Source of the DNA: Eutypa lata
Lineage: Eukaryota; Ascomycota; Sordariomycetes; Xylariales; Diatrypaceae
DNA length: 64,000 nucleotides
Direction of reading: 5' to 3'
NCBI GenBank assembly: GCA_022661535.1
Contig: JAKULF010000003.1
Location: 4,030,001 to 4,094,000, forward strand
Of this stretch, positions 24,560 through 36,459 are shown piece by piece. Below the pieces are notes generated by a model, which saw only the letters and a list, made by a program, of their open reading frames with translations, did not search any database and was not told the DNA's origin. How positions within the stretch are numbered: the first letter of the stretch is position 1; the number at the start of each line of letters is the position of its first letter. Both the position numbers and the translations under genes were made by a program.

Positions 24560-24983
24560 CTTGGCTAACAGTGTTGTTGGTCGTGATGAGGGAGTGCTTG
24601 CGCTTCTTCGTGGTGCCGCCTAACGAACTTCGAGATTGATTCGGACTGGGCTGTAGTTTGAGGGTCAGAAACAAATTTGACAAAATTGCAGTGGGTTTGG
24701 TGCTGCTTAGGGCTTTTTTCGCCGCTACCAAAGTGGGAAAAGAAAGTTGTGTGGGGGTACGTACCGTCTCGAAATACTCCTCAATGCGTCGTTGTGCCAA
24801 GACTGGATTGTTAGTAGGCAACGGAGTGTTAGGCGTAGGCGGTCGAGAAGGGATGAGTTGGCTAGGAGGAGTCACTAAGCCACTTGGAATGGGATCCTCC
24901 TCAGGTGTGGCGTCAGGCTTGTCAGGCTCCTCTACCTTAGCGCGCTTAGGTGCACGCTCCTCGTCGCTACTATCCTTACCCAT
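24546..24983 (-). CDS. Hypothetical reading frame upstream of and overlapping the RPL35 start
   Basis: A 145-codon minus-strand frame starting MGKDSSDEERAPKRAKVEE. Early residues are acidic and proline-rich (IPSGLVTPPSQLIPS, RPPTPNTPLPTNNP), then QRRIEEYFET. A probable intron (GTACGT donor after EYFET, CTACAG acceptor, about 24,657-24,770) would remove a low-quality stretch. The frame then reads SSLGGTTKKRKHSLITTNN, with two basic patches resembling nuclear signals. It passes over the RPL35 ATG in another frame and stops at 24546 inside RPL35 intron 1. If that intron is spliced, it runs about 44 codons further into RPL35 exon 2. I recognise no family. It may be a separate small gene, a long uORF in the RPL35 leader, or chance. 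Confidence 0.4.
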   Translation of the reverse strand: MGKDSSDEERAPKRAKVEEPDKPDATPEEDPIPSGLVTPPSQLIPSRPPTPNTPLPTNNPVLAQRRIEEYFETVRTPTQLSFPTLVAAKKALSSTKPTAILSNLFLTLKLQPSPNQSRSSLGGTTKKRKHSLITTNNTVSQDGKS

Positions 24984-26204
24984 TGCTCAATTGGTGAGTG
25001 ATGGCTTCGTGATCGGATAGATGGATTTGTCCGATTGATGGATGTATCCGATAACTAGGTAGCGTGATGGATCAAACGGTTAACTGCAAATAAATGCAAA
25101 AGTCCGTGTTGTTGTTGTTGTGGGAAAGATCACGTAAAGCGGATTATTGTTCAAACCGGTTGCAGCCTATGTATTAAACCGGATAGGTTTTCATGCTAAC
25201 CAAGTTCGGCTTGGTCATAGGACCACTTAGTCTACCTACTACATACATGCATATATACAACTAGCAGACATATTATTCTTAAAACTAATCAGCTAATATC
25301 TATGCAATTAACCAACTTATTCATATCTATCATCTTATTAACCCAGCTTCACATAGGAGACCAGTATGGATGGAACTTTATGCTATGCCTAATATACAAA
25401 GAGGCATAATATATTGGTATATCTATCTCCTTTGAACAAGTCAGCTTTTATCAAAGTGAATAGGTATCTATGCATTATAACAACCTTTGAAAGAGTTGTA
25501 CTGCGAGGTCATGCTCCCTTACATCTAACTTTATGTATATACAAGAATAATTGATAGCATCCATACGAAGTAGTCAACATCTACTTGGAAGGAATATAGA
25601 TGGGCAGATCAGCCAGAAGTAGATAACCAGTTTAAATCAGTATCTATGAACTTATGAGCTCCCCAAATTAGATAATTAGATAATATGCTCAGACTCAAAA
25701 TTGAAAGTGCTGCTGTACCCGAGGATGTATGACTACGAAGCTGGAAGGGAACAGTTTTAGTAGATACATGCATGTGCAACTAATGATCCTTTGCCCACTT
25801 TATTACGTACCTACCGCCAGGTTTCCAGTCTGGAGAGACCATGCCAGCATGCCCATTAATGTTCTGGAACCATTCTTGACTTCAGTTACTGAGCAACGCA
25901 ACATATCAGGAGATGCTTCTGAGATAATTTGTTATATTCTCGGCGATGTGTAGCATATAGGCCGTGCCTTTAATACAATCAAGAAAGTTTTATCAACTTC
26001 CATTCTGCACTCCTCTGACTGCCTCCAGTATAAGTTGTCTTAGCATTACATCCCGGCTTCCATTGCGAAAAGTGACACAGCGAGAGCAAAACATTCCACG
26101 AGAGCCGAACGTCCTTATGCGCATTCTAAGTTCCGCGCCTCTGGAATGATCATCCGCAGCCCCGATTGAGCTGCATTTTACTTCCTCTATATTACCCTTA
26201 CACG
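24984..26204. other. Intergenic region, divergent promoters
   Basis: About 1.2 kb upstream of the RPL35 locus and GOS1. A/T-leaning, with no repeat, RNA gene or convincing coding frame. Confidence 0.55.
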
Positions 26205-27095
26205 ATGTCGGCGACCACGGGGAATCAGGGCTGGGCCCAATTGCGACAGCAGGCCCGAAGCTTGGAAGCACAGGTATTCGAAATCCCAACTCTACCACCA
26301 CGGAGACACACGAGCACCTTGCTAATGCTAACCCGGCATTCTTCAGACGGAAACCCTATTCCATACGTACTCCCAATTCTCCACAGTCGCCAGCATACCA
26401 CCGAAGCCGACCAGCGAGGAGCGAGAGACGGAGGCCCGGCTCGAGGAATTATTCGAGAAGGTAAGCCGTAAATACATACCCTATAGGCGGAAAAGAGATG
26501 GATGGGATGAATCAATCAAAACCAAAAAACGCAACCCGACGGGCAGTCTAACTAACCATGTGATCTTTTTTTCCTTTCTTTTCTCGAACAGCGGGACCAC
26601 GTCATCGGGCAGCTAGCGCGGCTCCTCGACTCGGAGGCGAGCCTGACGTCGTCGGCGCTGAAGCAGAACAACCTGAGCCTGCTGCGGGAGAAGCTCGCGG
26701 AGCACCGGCGGGACCTGGGGCGGCTGCGGGCGGGGCTCCAGGACGCGCGCAACCGGGCGAACCTGCTGACGAACGTGCGCGACGACATCGAGACGTACCG
26801 GCGCGACAACCCGGAGGCCGCCGAGGCCGAGTACATGCTGGCGGAGCGGTCGCGCATCGACCACTCGCACAGCGTCGTCGACAGCGTGCTGAGCCAGGCC
26901 TACGCCACGAGCGAGAACTTCGCCGCCCAGCGCGAGACCCTCGCCAACATCAACCGCCGCATCACCCTCGCCGCCAGCCAGGTCCCCGGCCTCAACACCC
27001 TCATCGGCAAGATCTCCGCCCGCAAGCGCCGCGACGGCGTCATCATGGGCGGCTTCATCGCCTTCTGCTTCATATTCTTCTTTTTCTTCCTCTGA
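26205..27095 (+). CDS. gos1: Golgi v-SNARE Gos1 (GS28)
   Basis: Three exons: 26205-26273, 26347-26460 and 26592-27095; introns of 73 and 131 nt; 228 residues. The product starts MSATTGNQGWAQLRQQARSL, continues TETLFHTYSQF and ELFEKRDHVIGQLARLLDSE. It has the C-terminal SNARE helix (HSVVDSVLSQAYATSENFAAQ, central Gln layer) and ends in a tail anchor (GVIMGGFIAFCFIFFFFFL). Length and layout match Gos1/GS28, a Qb-SNARE for intra-Golgi and ER-Golgi fusion. The tail anchor puts the bulk of the protein in the cytosol. Exons 1-2 use balanced codons while exon 3 is strongly GC-rich. An ATG 39 bases upstream (26166) is in frame but adds a hydrophobic leader not expected in this family. Confidence 0.9.
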
Positions 27096-27654
27096 GAGAG
27101 AGGGAGAGAGAGAGCCGACTAGGGAAGAGAAAAGAAACGAAAAGGAGAAGGGAGGGGAAGGAAAGAGAACAGTAAAAATGGGTTGGATTGTCGTGTAGAA
27201 GAGGCGCGGTAGATTCGTTGTAATACTTGTGTGTAGGGTGTCATCGGTGCGGTATACCTCGACTTCACGACACTTGCGACTTGCATCCGTCATTGTTATC
27301 TGGCGAGGCGTTCGGTATTTTTATTTTTATTTTTATTTTGTTTGTTTGCTGGGAGGTAGAACAGACATTTGTATAGTATGGGCACAAAGGGAGACAACTT
27401 TTTGGTCTGGGAACCGGTTCCCATCTAACTTACACGGACGAGGTTGCGAATACTACTTACCTAGACCTCAATAGCGAACAGAAGCTAAGATATCATAATC
27501 AACGGGACTATTCAACGAATTCTTTTTTAGTATCACATATCTCTAATTGCTAGAGATTGCATAAACTCGTGATACGTATCATCAAGTTGCGTGGGCTTTT
27601 ACGAGCGAAGCTTGGGGTATCATTTTGACTATAGTTACATGGTATAGGTACACT
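27096..27654. other. Intergenic region between convergent GOS1 and ATP10
   Basis: Contains a GA-rich run just after the GOS1 stop and a TTTTA run at about 27,318-27,340. No gene is seen. Confidence 0.55.
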
Positions 27655-28736
27655 CTAATTCTTCTTAGCTGCCGCCTCTTCACCCAGAAGCCGCTGCACG
27701 CCCTTGACCAGCCCTTCCCGCTCGTGGTCTTCGCTCGGCCCGCTACCCGCCCACCGGATCCGGCACTCGCCGTCGAGCAGGTACGTGTAGCCGACCTTGC
27801 TGTTCAGGTACCCGATGGACTCGCGGATCTCCTCGGAGATGCCCTTGCGCACGACGAAGTAGCGGTGCCAGTTGGGCTCGCCGACGCGGCGGCGCAGCCC
27901 CCCCGCGAAGAGCCGGATGAGCCACGCCTTCATGGCGTCCTCCTCGACGTTGACCCAGACGTGCTGGGCCCGGGCCGGGTGCTGCCGCAGCAGCGCCTCC
28001 AGCTCCGGGTTGCTCTCGGCCGACGCGAACGACCGCGCCTGGCTCTCGCCCCACATGCTGCTGAACATGCTGACGATGGAGATGCGGCCCTGCAGCGTGG
28101 GCGTCGTGTCCCGCGGGCTGCGGTCGCTCTTCAGCAGCGTCTGCCCGTACAGGTTGGGGAAGTACAGCGAGAGGTCCCCCCGGAACAGCCGCGGCGGCGC
28201 GATGAACGTCTTGCCCTTGTGGAACTGCAGGTTGGTCCAGTCGCGGAAGTAGGGGCGCGCCATCTTGCTCTTGCTGTTTGCTTTCATCAGTCCACCATGT
28301 TCTTATAATATTGTAAGGATGGGGGCGGTGCATACAGCTGCTCTCGTCTCTCCAAGTGCTTGTCGTAGTTGACAAAGTCATCCCGGCGCTGCTTCAAGGA
28401 GCGATTATCGACCCCAGTGTTCTCTCCAGAGTGCGGCGGGTACGGCAGTCCAATGGGCCTACTAAGCGGCGTTGGCGTGAACTCCTCGACTCGCCTACCG
28501 TAGCTTCTCGGCGCATTTCCTAGAGGTGAGGGGGGGATAACCTTTCGGGATGGTAGTGGTTGTGGTGGCGGTGGCGGTGGGGTCGGGGTCGTAGATGTTG
28601 ATTTCGCTGCTGCTGTTGATGCTATCTTTGAGGTTTCTTTAGCCAATTGGCGATACGAAGTGCTGAACGTCCTCCATTGGCACGATAGGCACATGAGCCT
28701 TGGTCTTTGCGCAAATGACATATTCGGCAACCACAT
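27655..28736 (-). CDS. atp10: Mitochondrial ATP synthase assembly factor Atp10
   Basis: Two exons on the minus strand: 28736-28336 and 28273-27655, with a 62-nt intron (GTATGC donor, CTGAT branch, AACAG acceptor); 339 residues. The N-terminus is a mitochondrial leader with [18 protein letters not shown], then a Pro-rich linker and the conserved [18 protein letters not shown]. The core includes [43 protein letters not shown] and [17 protein letters not shown]. This is the Atp10 family, an inner-membrane chaperone that helps insert Atp6 into the F0 ring. The exon join gives [13 protein letters not shown], continuous with the family pattern. A second Met at residue 6 is an alternative start. Exon 2 is far more GC-rich than exon 1. 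The gene is divergent from the E2 gene. Confidence 0.9.
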
Positions 28737-29147
28737 GGGCGGGATCGATATTTCGTTCTAAGCGCTTTTAACAGCTTTGACAGCAGCTCGTCGTTATCTC
28801 CAAATTTCGCTAGCTTTTAGCCCTGGCCAACAGCTGCAGTGATCGCGCTAACTGATATGCCTCTTTAAGCGTTAGTCAGTGTCCAGAGCGGCGGGTCTTT
28901 AGTTACAACTTACCCGACATCACGGCATGGCAGGTGCATGGTGCACCCCCCGGTTGCCAACGGCTCAACCCCAGTTTTCGGATAACAGCGGCATTAGTGG
29001 GGGAAGAAAGCACCGAGGCGTCATACCCGTTCCAGCCCTGTCTTTCCCCAGGGTTTTCGAGGATTACAATAAGCTGGTTGGCATTCCTTTCTATTTCTTA
29101 ATGGTCTAAAATATGTATACGGGTATGAAAATCATATATAATATAAA
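28737..29147. promoter_or_regulatory. Short divergent promoter between ATP10 and the E2 gene
   Basis: 411 bp separate the two start codons, so the promoters must overlap or be shared. Both products are mitochondrial. I see no specific binding site I can defend. Confidence 0.5.
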
Positions 29148-30785
29148 ATGTTTCTCAACCGTTCTTCTCGTGTACTTCGGCGTCAATGGCGTTACAACAG
29201 GAGTTTAAATAGTATCTTGTCCTCTTCTGTTTACAATGCTAATATTCCCGTGGCTGTTGGTTTCTTCCACTCGACGAGGAAGTTACAAGTGGTGAAACCC
29301 GTCTTATTAGCCGACATTGGCGAAGGTAGGATAATAAAACGCCTAAACTATACCCAATGTTTTAACCCATATATACTAACTGAGCATCTAGGTATCGTCG
29401 AGTGTGAAATAATACAATGGTTCGTCGAACCGGAAGCTCGGGTGGAGGAGTTCTCGCCATTGTGCGAGGTCCAAAGTGACAAAGCGTCTGTCGAGATCAC
29501 AAGTCGGTTCTCTGGTATTGTGAAGAAGCTACACTACGAGGCTGGAGAGATGGCAAAAGTGGGCAAGCCATTCGTCGATATTGATATACAAGGCGGTGTG
29601 AAGCAGGAGGACCTAGACGCTTTGACTGCTTCCGAGTCGTCACCGTCATCAGATGAGGCCGCGGAACCTTTAAATAAAGAGTCGTCAAGCAAACCACCAG
29701 ATCCTCCAGCTTCAAGGGGCATGGAGTCACAGGCGGGAACGAGAGGAGAAACGACAGTCCAGGCACAGCCCTCTAGAGGCAAACATGCAGGACTAGCAAC
29801 CCCAGCAGTTCGGCACGTTTCGAAAGAGTTAAATGTCGACATAACTGAAATACAAGGGACAGGAAAAGATGGCAGGGTCCTGAAAGAAGACATCTATAGA
29901 TTTGTCGAGGCTCGTGATTCCCCTGAGCAGGAACTGTCCACGACATCACCACCGTCGCCAACGAGCCCCTCGTTTACTGCAATGCCACCAGCAGGCACGG
30001 ATAAGCAGGTCGAAACCATCGTCCCGCTAACGAACATGCAAACGCAGATGTTCAAAACGATGACTCGATCTCTCAGCATCCCACACTTCCTATACGCCGA
30101 CGAGGTGGACTTCTCCCGGCTCCACGATCTGCGGCAGCGGCTGAACAAGATGCTCTCGCGGCAGCCCGCCGTCTTCGCCACCACTACAGACCAGCAGCAA
30201 CCAGAGCAAACCGTAGTCTCGAAACTATCATACCTACCATTCGTCATCAAAGCCGTCTCCATGGCCCTCCACCAATATCCAATTCTGAACGCCCGCGTCG
30301 ACGCCGACGCGGCCGCCGACGGGAACAGGCCCGCGGCGCTCGTGCACCGCAGCCAGCACAACGTGGGCGTGGCGATGGACACGGCCGCGGGTCTCCTCGT
30401 GCCCGTGATCCGGGACGTGGGCTCGCGCAGCGTGCTCTCGGTGGCGGCGGAGCTGAGCCGCCTCCAGGGGGCCGCGAGCGCGGGCCGCCTGCAGCCGCGC
30501 GACCTCCGCGGCGGCACCGTGACCGTGTCGAACATCGGCAGCGTCGGCGGCGGCACGTACGTGGCGCCCGTGGTGGTGGACCGCGAGGTGGCGATCCTGG
30601 GGCTGGGGAGGGTGCGCGACGTCCCCGCCTTCGACGAGGAGGATCGCGTCGTCAAGCGCCGCGTCTGCAACCTCAGCTGGAGCGCGGACCACCGCGTCGT
30701 CGACGGCGCCACGATCGCGAGGGCCGCCGAGGTCATGCGCGGCTTCCTCGAGGAGCCGGGCACCATGGTCTTACATCTGCGGTAG
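29148..30785 (+). CDS. Branched-chain 2-oxo-acid dehydrogenase E2 (dihydrolipoyl acyltransferase)
   Basis: Two exons, 29148-29325 and 29392-30785, giving 523 residues. The 66-nt intron (GTAGGA donor, CTAAC branch, TCTAG acceptor) is stop-free and in frame, so an unspliced reading adds 22 foreign residues in the lipoyl domain. Removing it gives LADIGEGIVECEIIQWFV. Order: mitochondrial leader (1-45), lipoyl domain with the lipoylated Lys in VQSDKASVEI (K90), Ser/Pro linker, E3/E1-binding domain (ATPAVRHVSKEL, GTGKDGRVLKEDI), linker, and catalytic acyltransferase domain ending with ADHRVVDGA (His493, Asp497). DIGEG-ECE-IQWFV and the lipoyl motif fit the DBT branch rather than pyruvate or oxoglutarate E2. 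It acts in valine, leucine and isoleucine breakdown in the matrix. Codons become strongly GC-rich after about 30,280. Confidence 0.92.
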   Translation: MFLNRSSRVLRRQWRYNRSLNSILSSSVYNANIPVAVGFFHSTRKLQVVKPVLLADIGEGRIIKRLNYTQCFNPYILTEHLGIVECEIIQWFVEPEARVEEFSPLCEVQSDKASVEITSRFSGIVKKLHYEAGEMAKVGKPFVDIDIQGGVKQEDLDALTASESSPSSDEAAEPLNKESSSKPPDPPASRGMESQAGTRGETTVQAQPSRGKHAGLATPAVRHVSKELNVDITEIQGTGKDGRVLKEDIYRFVEARDSPEQELSTTSPPSPTSPSFTAMPPAGTDKQVETIVPLTNMQTQMFKTMTRSLSIPHFLYADEVDFSRLHDLRQRLNKMLSRQPAVFATTTDQQQPEQTVVSKLSYLPFVIKAVSMALHQYPILNARVDADAAADGNRPAALVHRSQHNVGVAMDTAAGLLVPVIRDVGSRSVLSVAAELSRLQGAASAGRLQPRDLRGGTVTVSNIGSVGGGTYVAPVVVDREVAILGLGRVRDVPAFDEEDRVVKRRVCNLSWSADHRVVDGATIARAAEVMRGFLEEPGTMVLHLR

Positions 30786-32724
30786 GTAGGGAGGGCTTCT
30801 AAGTGACCTAGCTTCTATCCAGTTAGAGGAGAAAGAGGGGGACGGGAAATTAGGGGGGGGGGGAGAGGGCTTTCGGGACGGATCAGGGTTGTGACATTGA
30901 AGATCCGGTTACTAGAGCTAGGTATTGCTGTGCCGTGATAAGCGCATTCCGCGGAATATTTTGTAAAACCATATCTAGTCATAAATCAAGTAGACTGCGT
31001 ACGGTAGGTGGAGATAAAGGGGGGCGCTTGGGGCGGCTACGGCTACGTCTACGTCTACATGGCTAGCAATCCTAGCTATACCGTCAGAAGAGGATATATA
31101 ACCTGGGTTGCTGGGCTAGTCATTGGTAAGAGAGCATGCAGCAGCATGTATGTACGTAGATCTCAGTTATCAACAAAGTTCTAGAGCGGGCTGCTCACCA
31201 GCGACCAGGAGTAAGCAAGCGGAACAAAGGATAGATTCCAAGTGCATGCTACATACATACTTACGGATTCTTACCCCGTCGATATATTTGTTACAAGTTC
31301 AATGATATGACGTGACGTGTCCCATCTGACTAACGGATGAGTATTCAAAAAAGCAAAGAAAAGGCTGAGCCTCGTCCTATAACAGAAAGTCTGGCCTTAT
31401 ATTACCAGCAGGCGCGGGCCCTACGGACAGTACCTAGCTAGCGTTGCATATGGCATGTAGGTAAGGCCTCTATATATACGGGGGGTGGGCTGCATGAGGG
31501 GATGTGGTGCCAGTGCGGTGCGGTGCTTCAGAGGGAGCGGGCGGAGCGGAGCGCCCGTCATCTAATTCCCCTCCATTGAATGATCCATACGTGGCAACAG
31601 ACTACACAACTGATGTCTCTTCTGCCCCCGGGTCTTCACCTATCTGCGCGCACAAAACTGGTCACCGGATTCAATGGGCACCCCCCGGTCAAATAGGAAC
31701 GCGGCCGGAAGAGGGAAGTTGGGTTGGGAGGCGTTTTGGGAAAGGTGACTCGGTGAAGGGGGAGGGAGGAACTTGCAGGATCATGCAGGAGACTGAATCT
31801 GGTGAAGGGATTCGGGAAGAAAATGACGACGACGGCGACTAAACTAATAAGTCTGCAAATCAATAGCAGCCGCAGCAGCAGTAACACTTATATCAACCAC
31901 AGTTCACGTCACAGCAGGCGAATCCGCGATTGGACGCGTACATACATATTTATATGGCTACCTGCCTACATACCTTGAACGTACGTACATATATGCATAC
32001 GTACAGTAATCGTCTAGTTACATGCAGACAAACATAGCAAAGTCTAGGCATGACCATCTGTTTCATGCAAAATGTGCAAAATGCCAATAGAGGCTCGGCT
32101 TACTCTCATAATACCAACAATAATACCGTATTGTTCCAAATCAACGCATGCTTTCTTGTCTATAGGTAGTAGTGATATAATGAATACAATACATAAAGAT
32201 CACCGCAGGGGGTTTTGGTGGTTGATTGGCTGTCCCCCCCTGTGGTTGGTTACATGATATCTCGCCAGTTAGTGCCGTCGATACCTAGAACGTCAAAAAG
32301 CAGACGGCTGATAATAATAACGACCAAAAAAAAACAATAATAAAAAACGCAATCGCAACAATACAACTCCCTTCCGGGGGAGGTGGGTTAGCAGCCACTT
32401 TAGCACGGTAGCTAGCTAGATCCAGCCTGCCCCCGAAATGCAACCAAATAGAGAAAAAAGAACCTCCTACACCCTACCCATGTAAATGTGCCGTGTATGT
32501 GCGTGATCCATCATGCTCCTGTACGCCGAGCTCGCAGATATGCTTAATCCGGGTCTTTTTGTGTAGCCCGGCTTGGGAAGAAGAAGAAGAGAAAGACGTA
32601 GACTATAACCTCCCTCCCTCAATATAGTGAGAGACCAGTGAGTGCAAGACCAGTTGCTGCTGCTCCTGCTGCTGCTGCTGCCACTACTGAGCTCCTTTTT
32701 GGGGTGTTGGTAGCCCTCTTAGTC
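30786..32724. other. Intergenic region between convergent genes
   Basis: About 1.9 kb. It contains an 11-G run at 30853-30863, a short GGTGC/GGAGC-rich stretch near 31510-31555 and scattered TACGTA/ACAT steps. A 112-codon frame at 31504-31842 has no recognisable features. Nothing is supported as a gene. Confidence 0.55.
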
Positions 32725-33670
32725 CTACTGCGCAGAAGCGGGAGCGGGAGCGGGAGCGGCATCGGCCTCCTCCATCTTCTGAGTAGCGCGGGCGAGGGCC
32801 TCGCGCTGGATGTCGTCGGGGTCGCCGCTCACGTCGATGCTGATGACGTCGGTCTCCTCGGCAGTGGGGGGTTCGAGGATCGAGAATTGGCTATGAACCA
32901 TGTTGGCGCCCATGTAGTGGCCCTGGCGCTTGCCGACGCGGTCGAGCAGCACCGCCTCGGGCGCGTGCAGGTAGATGAAGTGCAGCAGCACGTCGTGCGA
33001 GTAGTAAGGGGCCACCCGGATGACGTCGCGGTACTTGCGCTTGAGCGCCGAGCACGTCAGCACCACGCCCGCCGCCCCCGCAGACAGCTGCCGCAGCGAC
33101 TCCTCCCGCAGCAGCGTCAGCCAGTCCCACCGGTCCGAGTCCGTCAGCGGCACGCCGTTGGCCATCTTTTTGATGTTGGCCTCCGGGTGGAACTAGAGGG
33201 TAGAGATTGTTAGTTTTTTTTCTTCCTCTATGCTCTCTCTATCTCTTCTTTTTCTTCTTCTCTCCCTATTTTCCTTTCTCTCTTTCTCCTATTCCTTTTC
33301 CTTTCTTCTGCCCCCATGAGTTCCTACAAAACGAAGAGGGGAAGAGAACCAGAAAATGGTTTAATATTAGGGGGGGACTTCAACCTACATCATCGCCCTC
33401 GAGATAAGGCAAGTTCAGTTTAGTAGCGAGGTGCTCCGCGACGGTTGTTTTCCCGCAACCGGCCGGACCGGTCACCAGCCATATATGATGATACTTGGGA
33501 GACGGTTGCCCATCGGCCTTAGCAATGGTGTTGTTCGAGGTCACCGACCCGGCACTGACGGGGATGGGCTTCGGGTTGGCTCCGAGAGAGTTCATCGGGG
33601 ACGCCATGTTGGGGATCACGTTGATAGATTGTTGTCCGTTGACCGGAGTGGGGGTATCATAGGATAGCAT
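32725..33670 (-). CDS. Gluconokinase (thermoresistant GntK family)
   Basis: Two exons on the minus strand: 33670-33389 and 33192-32725, 249 residues, phase 0. The first ~60 residues are a disordered extension not needed by the family. Then come HHIWLVTGPAGCGKTTVAEH (P-loop G68-T75), LPYLEGDD spliced directly to FHPEANIKKMANGVPLTDSD, RWDWL, VLTCSALKRKYRD, FIYLHAPEAVLLDRVGKRQGH and MVHSQFSILEPP. These are the gluconokinase landmarks: P-loop, DDFHP, GxPLTDxDRxPWL-like, SALKxxYRD and HF/MxxxLLxSQ-like. It phosphorylates gluconate to 6-phosphogluconate, feeding the pentose phosphate pathway in the cytosol. The tail is an Ala/Pro run. The 196-nt intron carries a long pyrimidine/purine-biased tract. 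SQFSILEPP replaces the more usual SQFxxLExP. Confidence 0.9.
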
Positions 33671-36119
33671 TGTGAGTTATCAAAGGAACAGAAGTCCGAG
33701 TCTGCCGGTTTATATAGTAGAGCGGGAAATTAAAGTTTGGTGCACGGTTGGAAGGTTATGATGATAATGACTGAATCTTGACGACTGTGAGCAAATGTGC
33801 TACCGTTGAACTGAGCGCATTACATAGGTCTGACTACTATCACAATGCCAAATGTCGCACCAAGCATCTAATGGGATAGAAAGGAGAGTTCTATGCACTA
33901 ACGTAGGGGTCATATATGTATTTATGACAGCGGGTTTGCACATAGTAGAGACTGACTACCGGGTGGTGGAGCCGGAGGCGTTGCCGTGTCCCTCATTATT
34001 ATATACCTACAGTACATTTACATACATACGAGCTCCATACAAACATACATACCTAGCCTCGAGCGGGACTGGGAACCCTGTAAGCCATTGTCTGCGATGA
34101 CGAGATATATGTCAGCGTGTGGGCTGCTGGCGGCAAGCCAGAAAAAGAAAGGATAAAAAAAGAGACAATGTAATTTGAGCGAGTTACTAGCGCTCCTCAT
34201 CAGTCGGATCTAGAAAGGAATTTTTTCCGGGGCCTGGACGCTAAGTGACTTCAACTGGCTTCTAAGAACGTCGAAGAAGAAATAGAAGGGGTGCTTGGTG
34301 ATGACAGGAGAGCCAATCATGCATTGTAATTAACACCCTATTGGGTTGTCCGGCTTGTTTCTAGGCAAAAAGTAAAGGGGGGAGGGGTGGGGGTAAAAAA
34401 AAGAAGGAAAAAAGACGAGAATGAAAGCTAGGGAGTATCCACGGGGTAGCATCATGTATACTACCACCTTATGATACCCAAGGATGTGGATGAACATGCC
34501 GAGATCTATAGCGATTGATGAATGGGCAATGATTCGAAGTGAACCAATAGCCAGACCAAATACTGCATCAGGATCGGGAACTGTTCGAAAACGTCTATCT
34601 GCATGCAGCAGGAGGCGACAACCTCAATGCATCGTCTATCAAAGGGGGAGAGAGAGACAGAAAAGAAAATAAGTAGTAGCCGGTGGGAACGGTTGACTTT
34701 CTCATATGTACGTACGTACATACATACTTAGGTATTCTGAAGATCCAGATAACTATTCCAAGATAGCGCTATCTAGGTAACGATGACTTGCTTGGAAGAT
34801 TATTCTCCACGGAGTCTCCACGTTCAAATACAAGATACGATACGCGGGTCAATCTGGCGCCTGGAAACTCGGAGGTGCTTGAGAAAACCGGGCCAAGGGG
34901 TTGAGACCTTTAGTTGTAATATGTAGTTACGTAGTTACCTAATATGTGTCTACATCCACATATGGTACTTCATACATATAATACAACCAAACAATATAAT
35001 CCTGCAGTTTCTCGCTCACTCGACTACACATTCGCGAATTATCTTCATTCCCTTGGGTGAGGCGGTCGGGGGAAGAGGCGATACAACCGCTTGGCTTGGC
35101 TTGCATTTGAACCCATCGAGACATTGTAACAATGCATGGCTGGCTGGAGAGGAACTCCTGCATCTGGAAATATTCCATCACCTGCCGGTCTTTCCAGTCA
35201 TGGTTACACGCAATGTACCTGCTGCGGTATGATGGGGAAAAGCGGTTTGTTCTCAGTCGGAAACCAAGCCGATGATGTTATAGTGCAAAGCCGCTAAAAA
35301 GGTTAAATTTGCAGTGCCATGCCCATCGCGTGGGGTGCCCATGGGAGGACAGAGAACAGAGGGGGGGAGTGTCATAAGGCGGAAGATGCCTCGTGAACGA
35401 CGTCCAATAAGATAATAGAATTACGTTACCTGATGCAATACTTCGTTCGTACATAAGGTATGTAGGGTTCTGGCTTGAGAGGGTTGGAAATCGTGTTCAC
35501 ACTAGTACATATGTACGATGCTTCTAACCTGGAAGTTCTGCAGAATATTGTGGAGGAAAACGTGGTTAAACGAACCAAAATCTGGGTGAAGACTCCAGGG
35601 CGAACACGGGGAGATCGGGGACACTTACCCCATTCCCCGAAACTCAGAAAACTCACCGATGGCATTCATTCATCTGCTAACGTTACGTTGTATTGTACAT
35701 ACATAGTTAACGTTAAACACTAGACTAAGCCGTGTGTGCACAACACTAGAATATATGCACGCATTGATGATGGATATTCTTAAGGAAATCTAGGTAGAGT
35801 ACAGCTTGTATATATGCTTTTGACATCCAATCCAACATCACATAGTCTCTCAAAGTCTGCTTCATATTCATTGTCTAGATAACAGCCTGTGCGACCTAGA
35901 CGAGTACCTACCTAGCTATTCGTTGGAGCTGAATCCAAGCATTGTGGTCGCTGGTGTAACAACATATTTCGGCTTTAGGGAAGCAACCCATACATACATA
36001 TGTAGGTATCTACTCTCACTATATTTTATTAAGCCATAGCCACCTAACCTGACCAATCAGCACGCAGGATCTTACCCCAGACTTTCTTATTCTTAACGTT
36101 GTTATACAATCACTTTAAG
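33671..36119. other. Intergenic region left of the A/T island
   Basis: About 2.4 kb of ordinary composition with poly-purine runs near 34376-34415, ACGTACGT/ACAT steps and no supported gene. Composition changes abruptly near 36,120. Confidence 0.55.
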
Positions 36120-36459
36120 TTTCTTTCGAATGTATTTTTTTTTAAGTAATAATGTATTATATATTTTACTTTTCGATTTTAATTATTAAGTTTTTTATTT
36201 AATCGTTATTAAGTATTATTATATAACTTATAAAAAGTTAATTAATACGTAAATTTATAATTTATAAGTTTAATTCGTAATAATAATAACGTAATTATTT
36301 TATTTATTTAATAGTATTTATTTTTTAATAATTTTTATTTTTAATTACGATTTTAATTATAATACGTTTATGTTATTTATTACTTATTAACGAGCTTAAT
36401 AATTATTAAAAATAATTATTTAACTTTTTATTTTTTTAATTTATAATAAAATAAAAATA

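Noticed and set aside
31504..31842. 112-codon frame as a gene
   Set aside because: Low-complexity Gly/Ser/Glu sequence, no homologous pattern, no splice partners.
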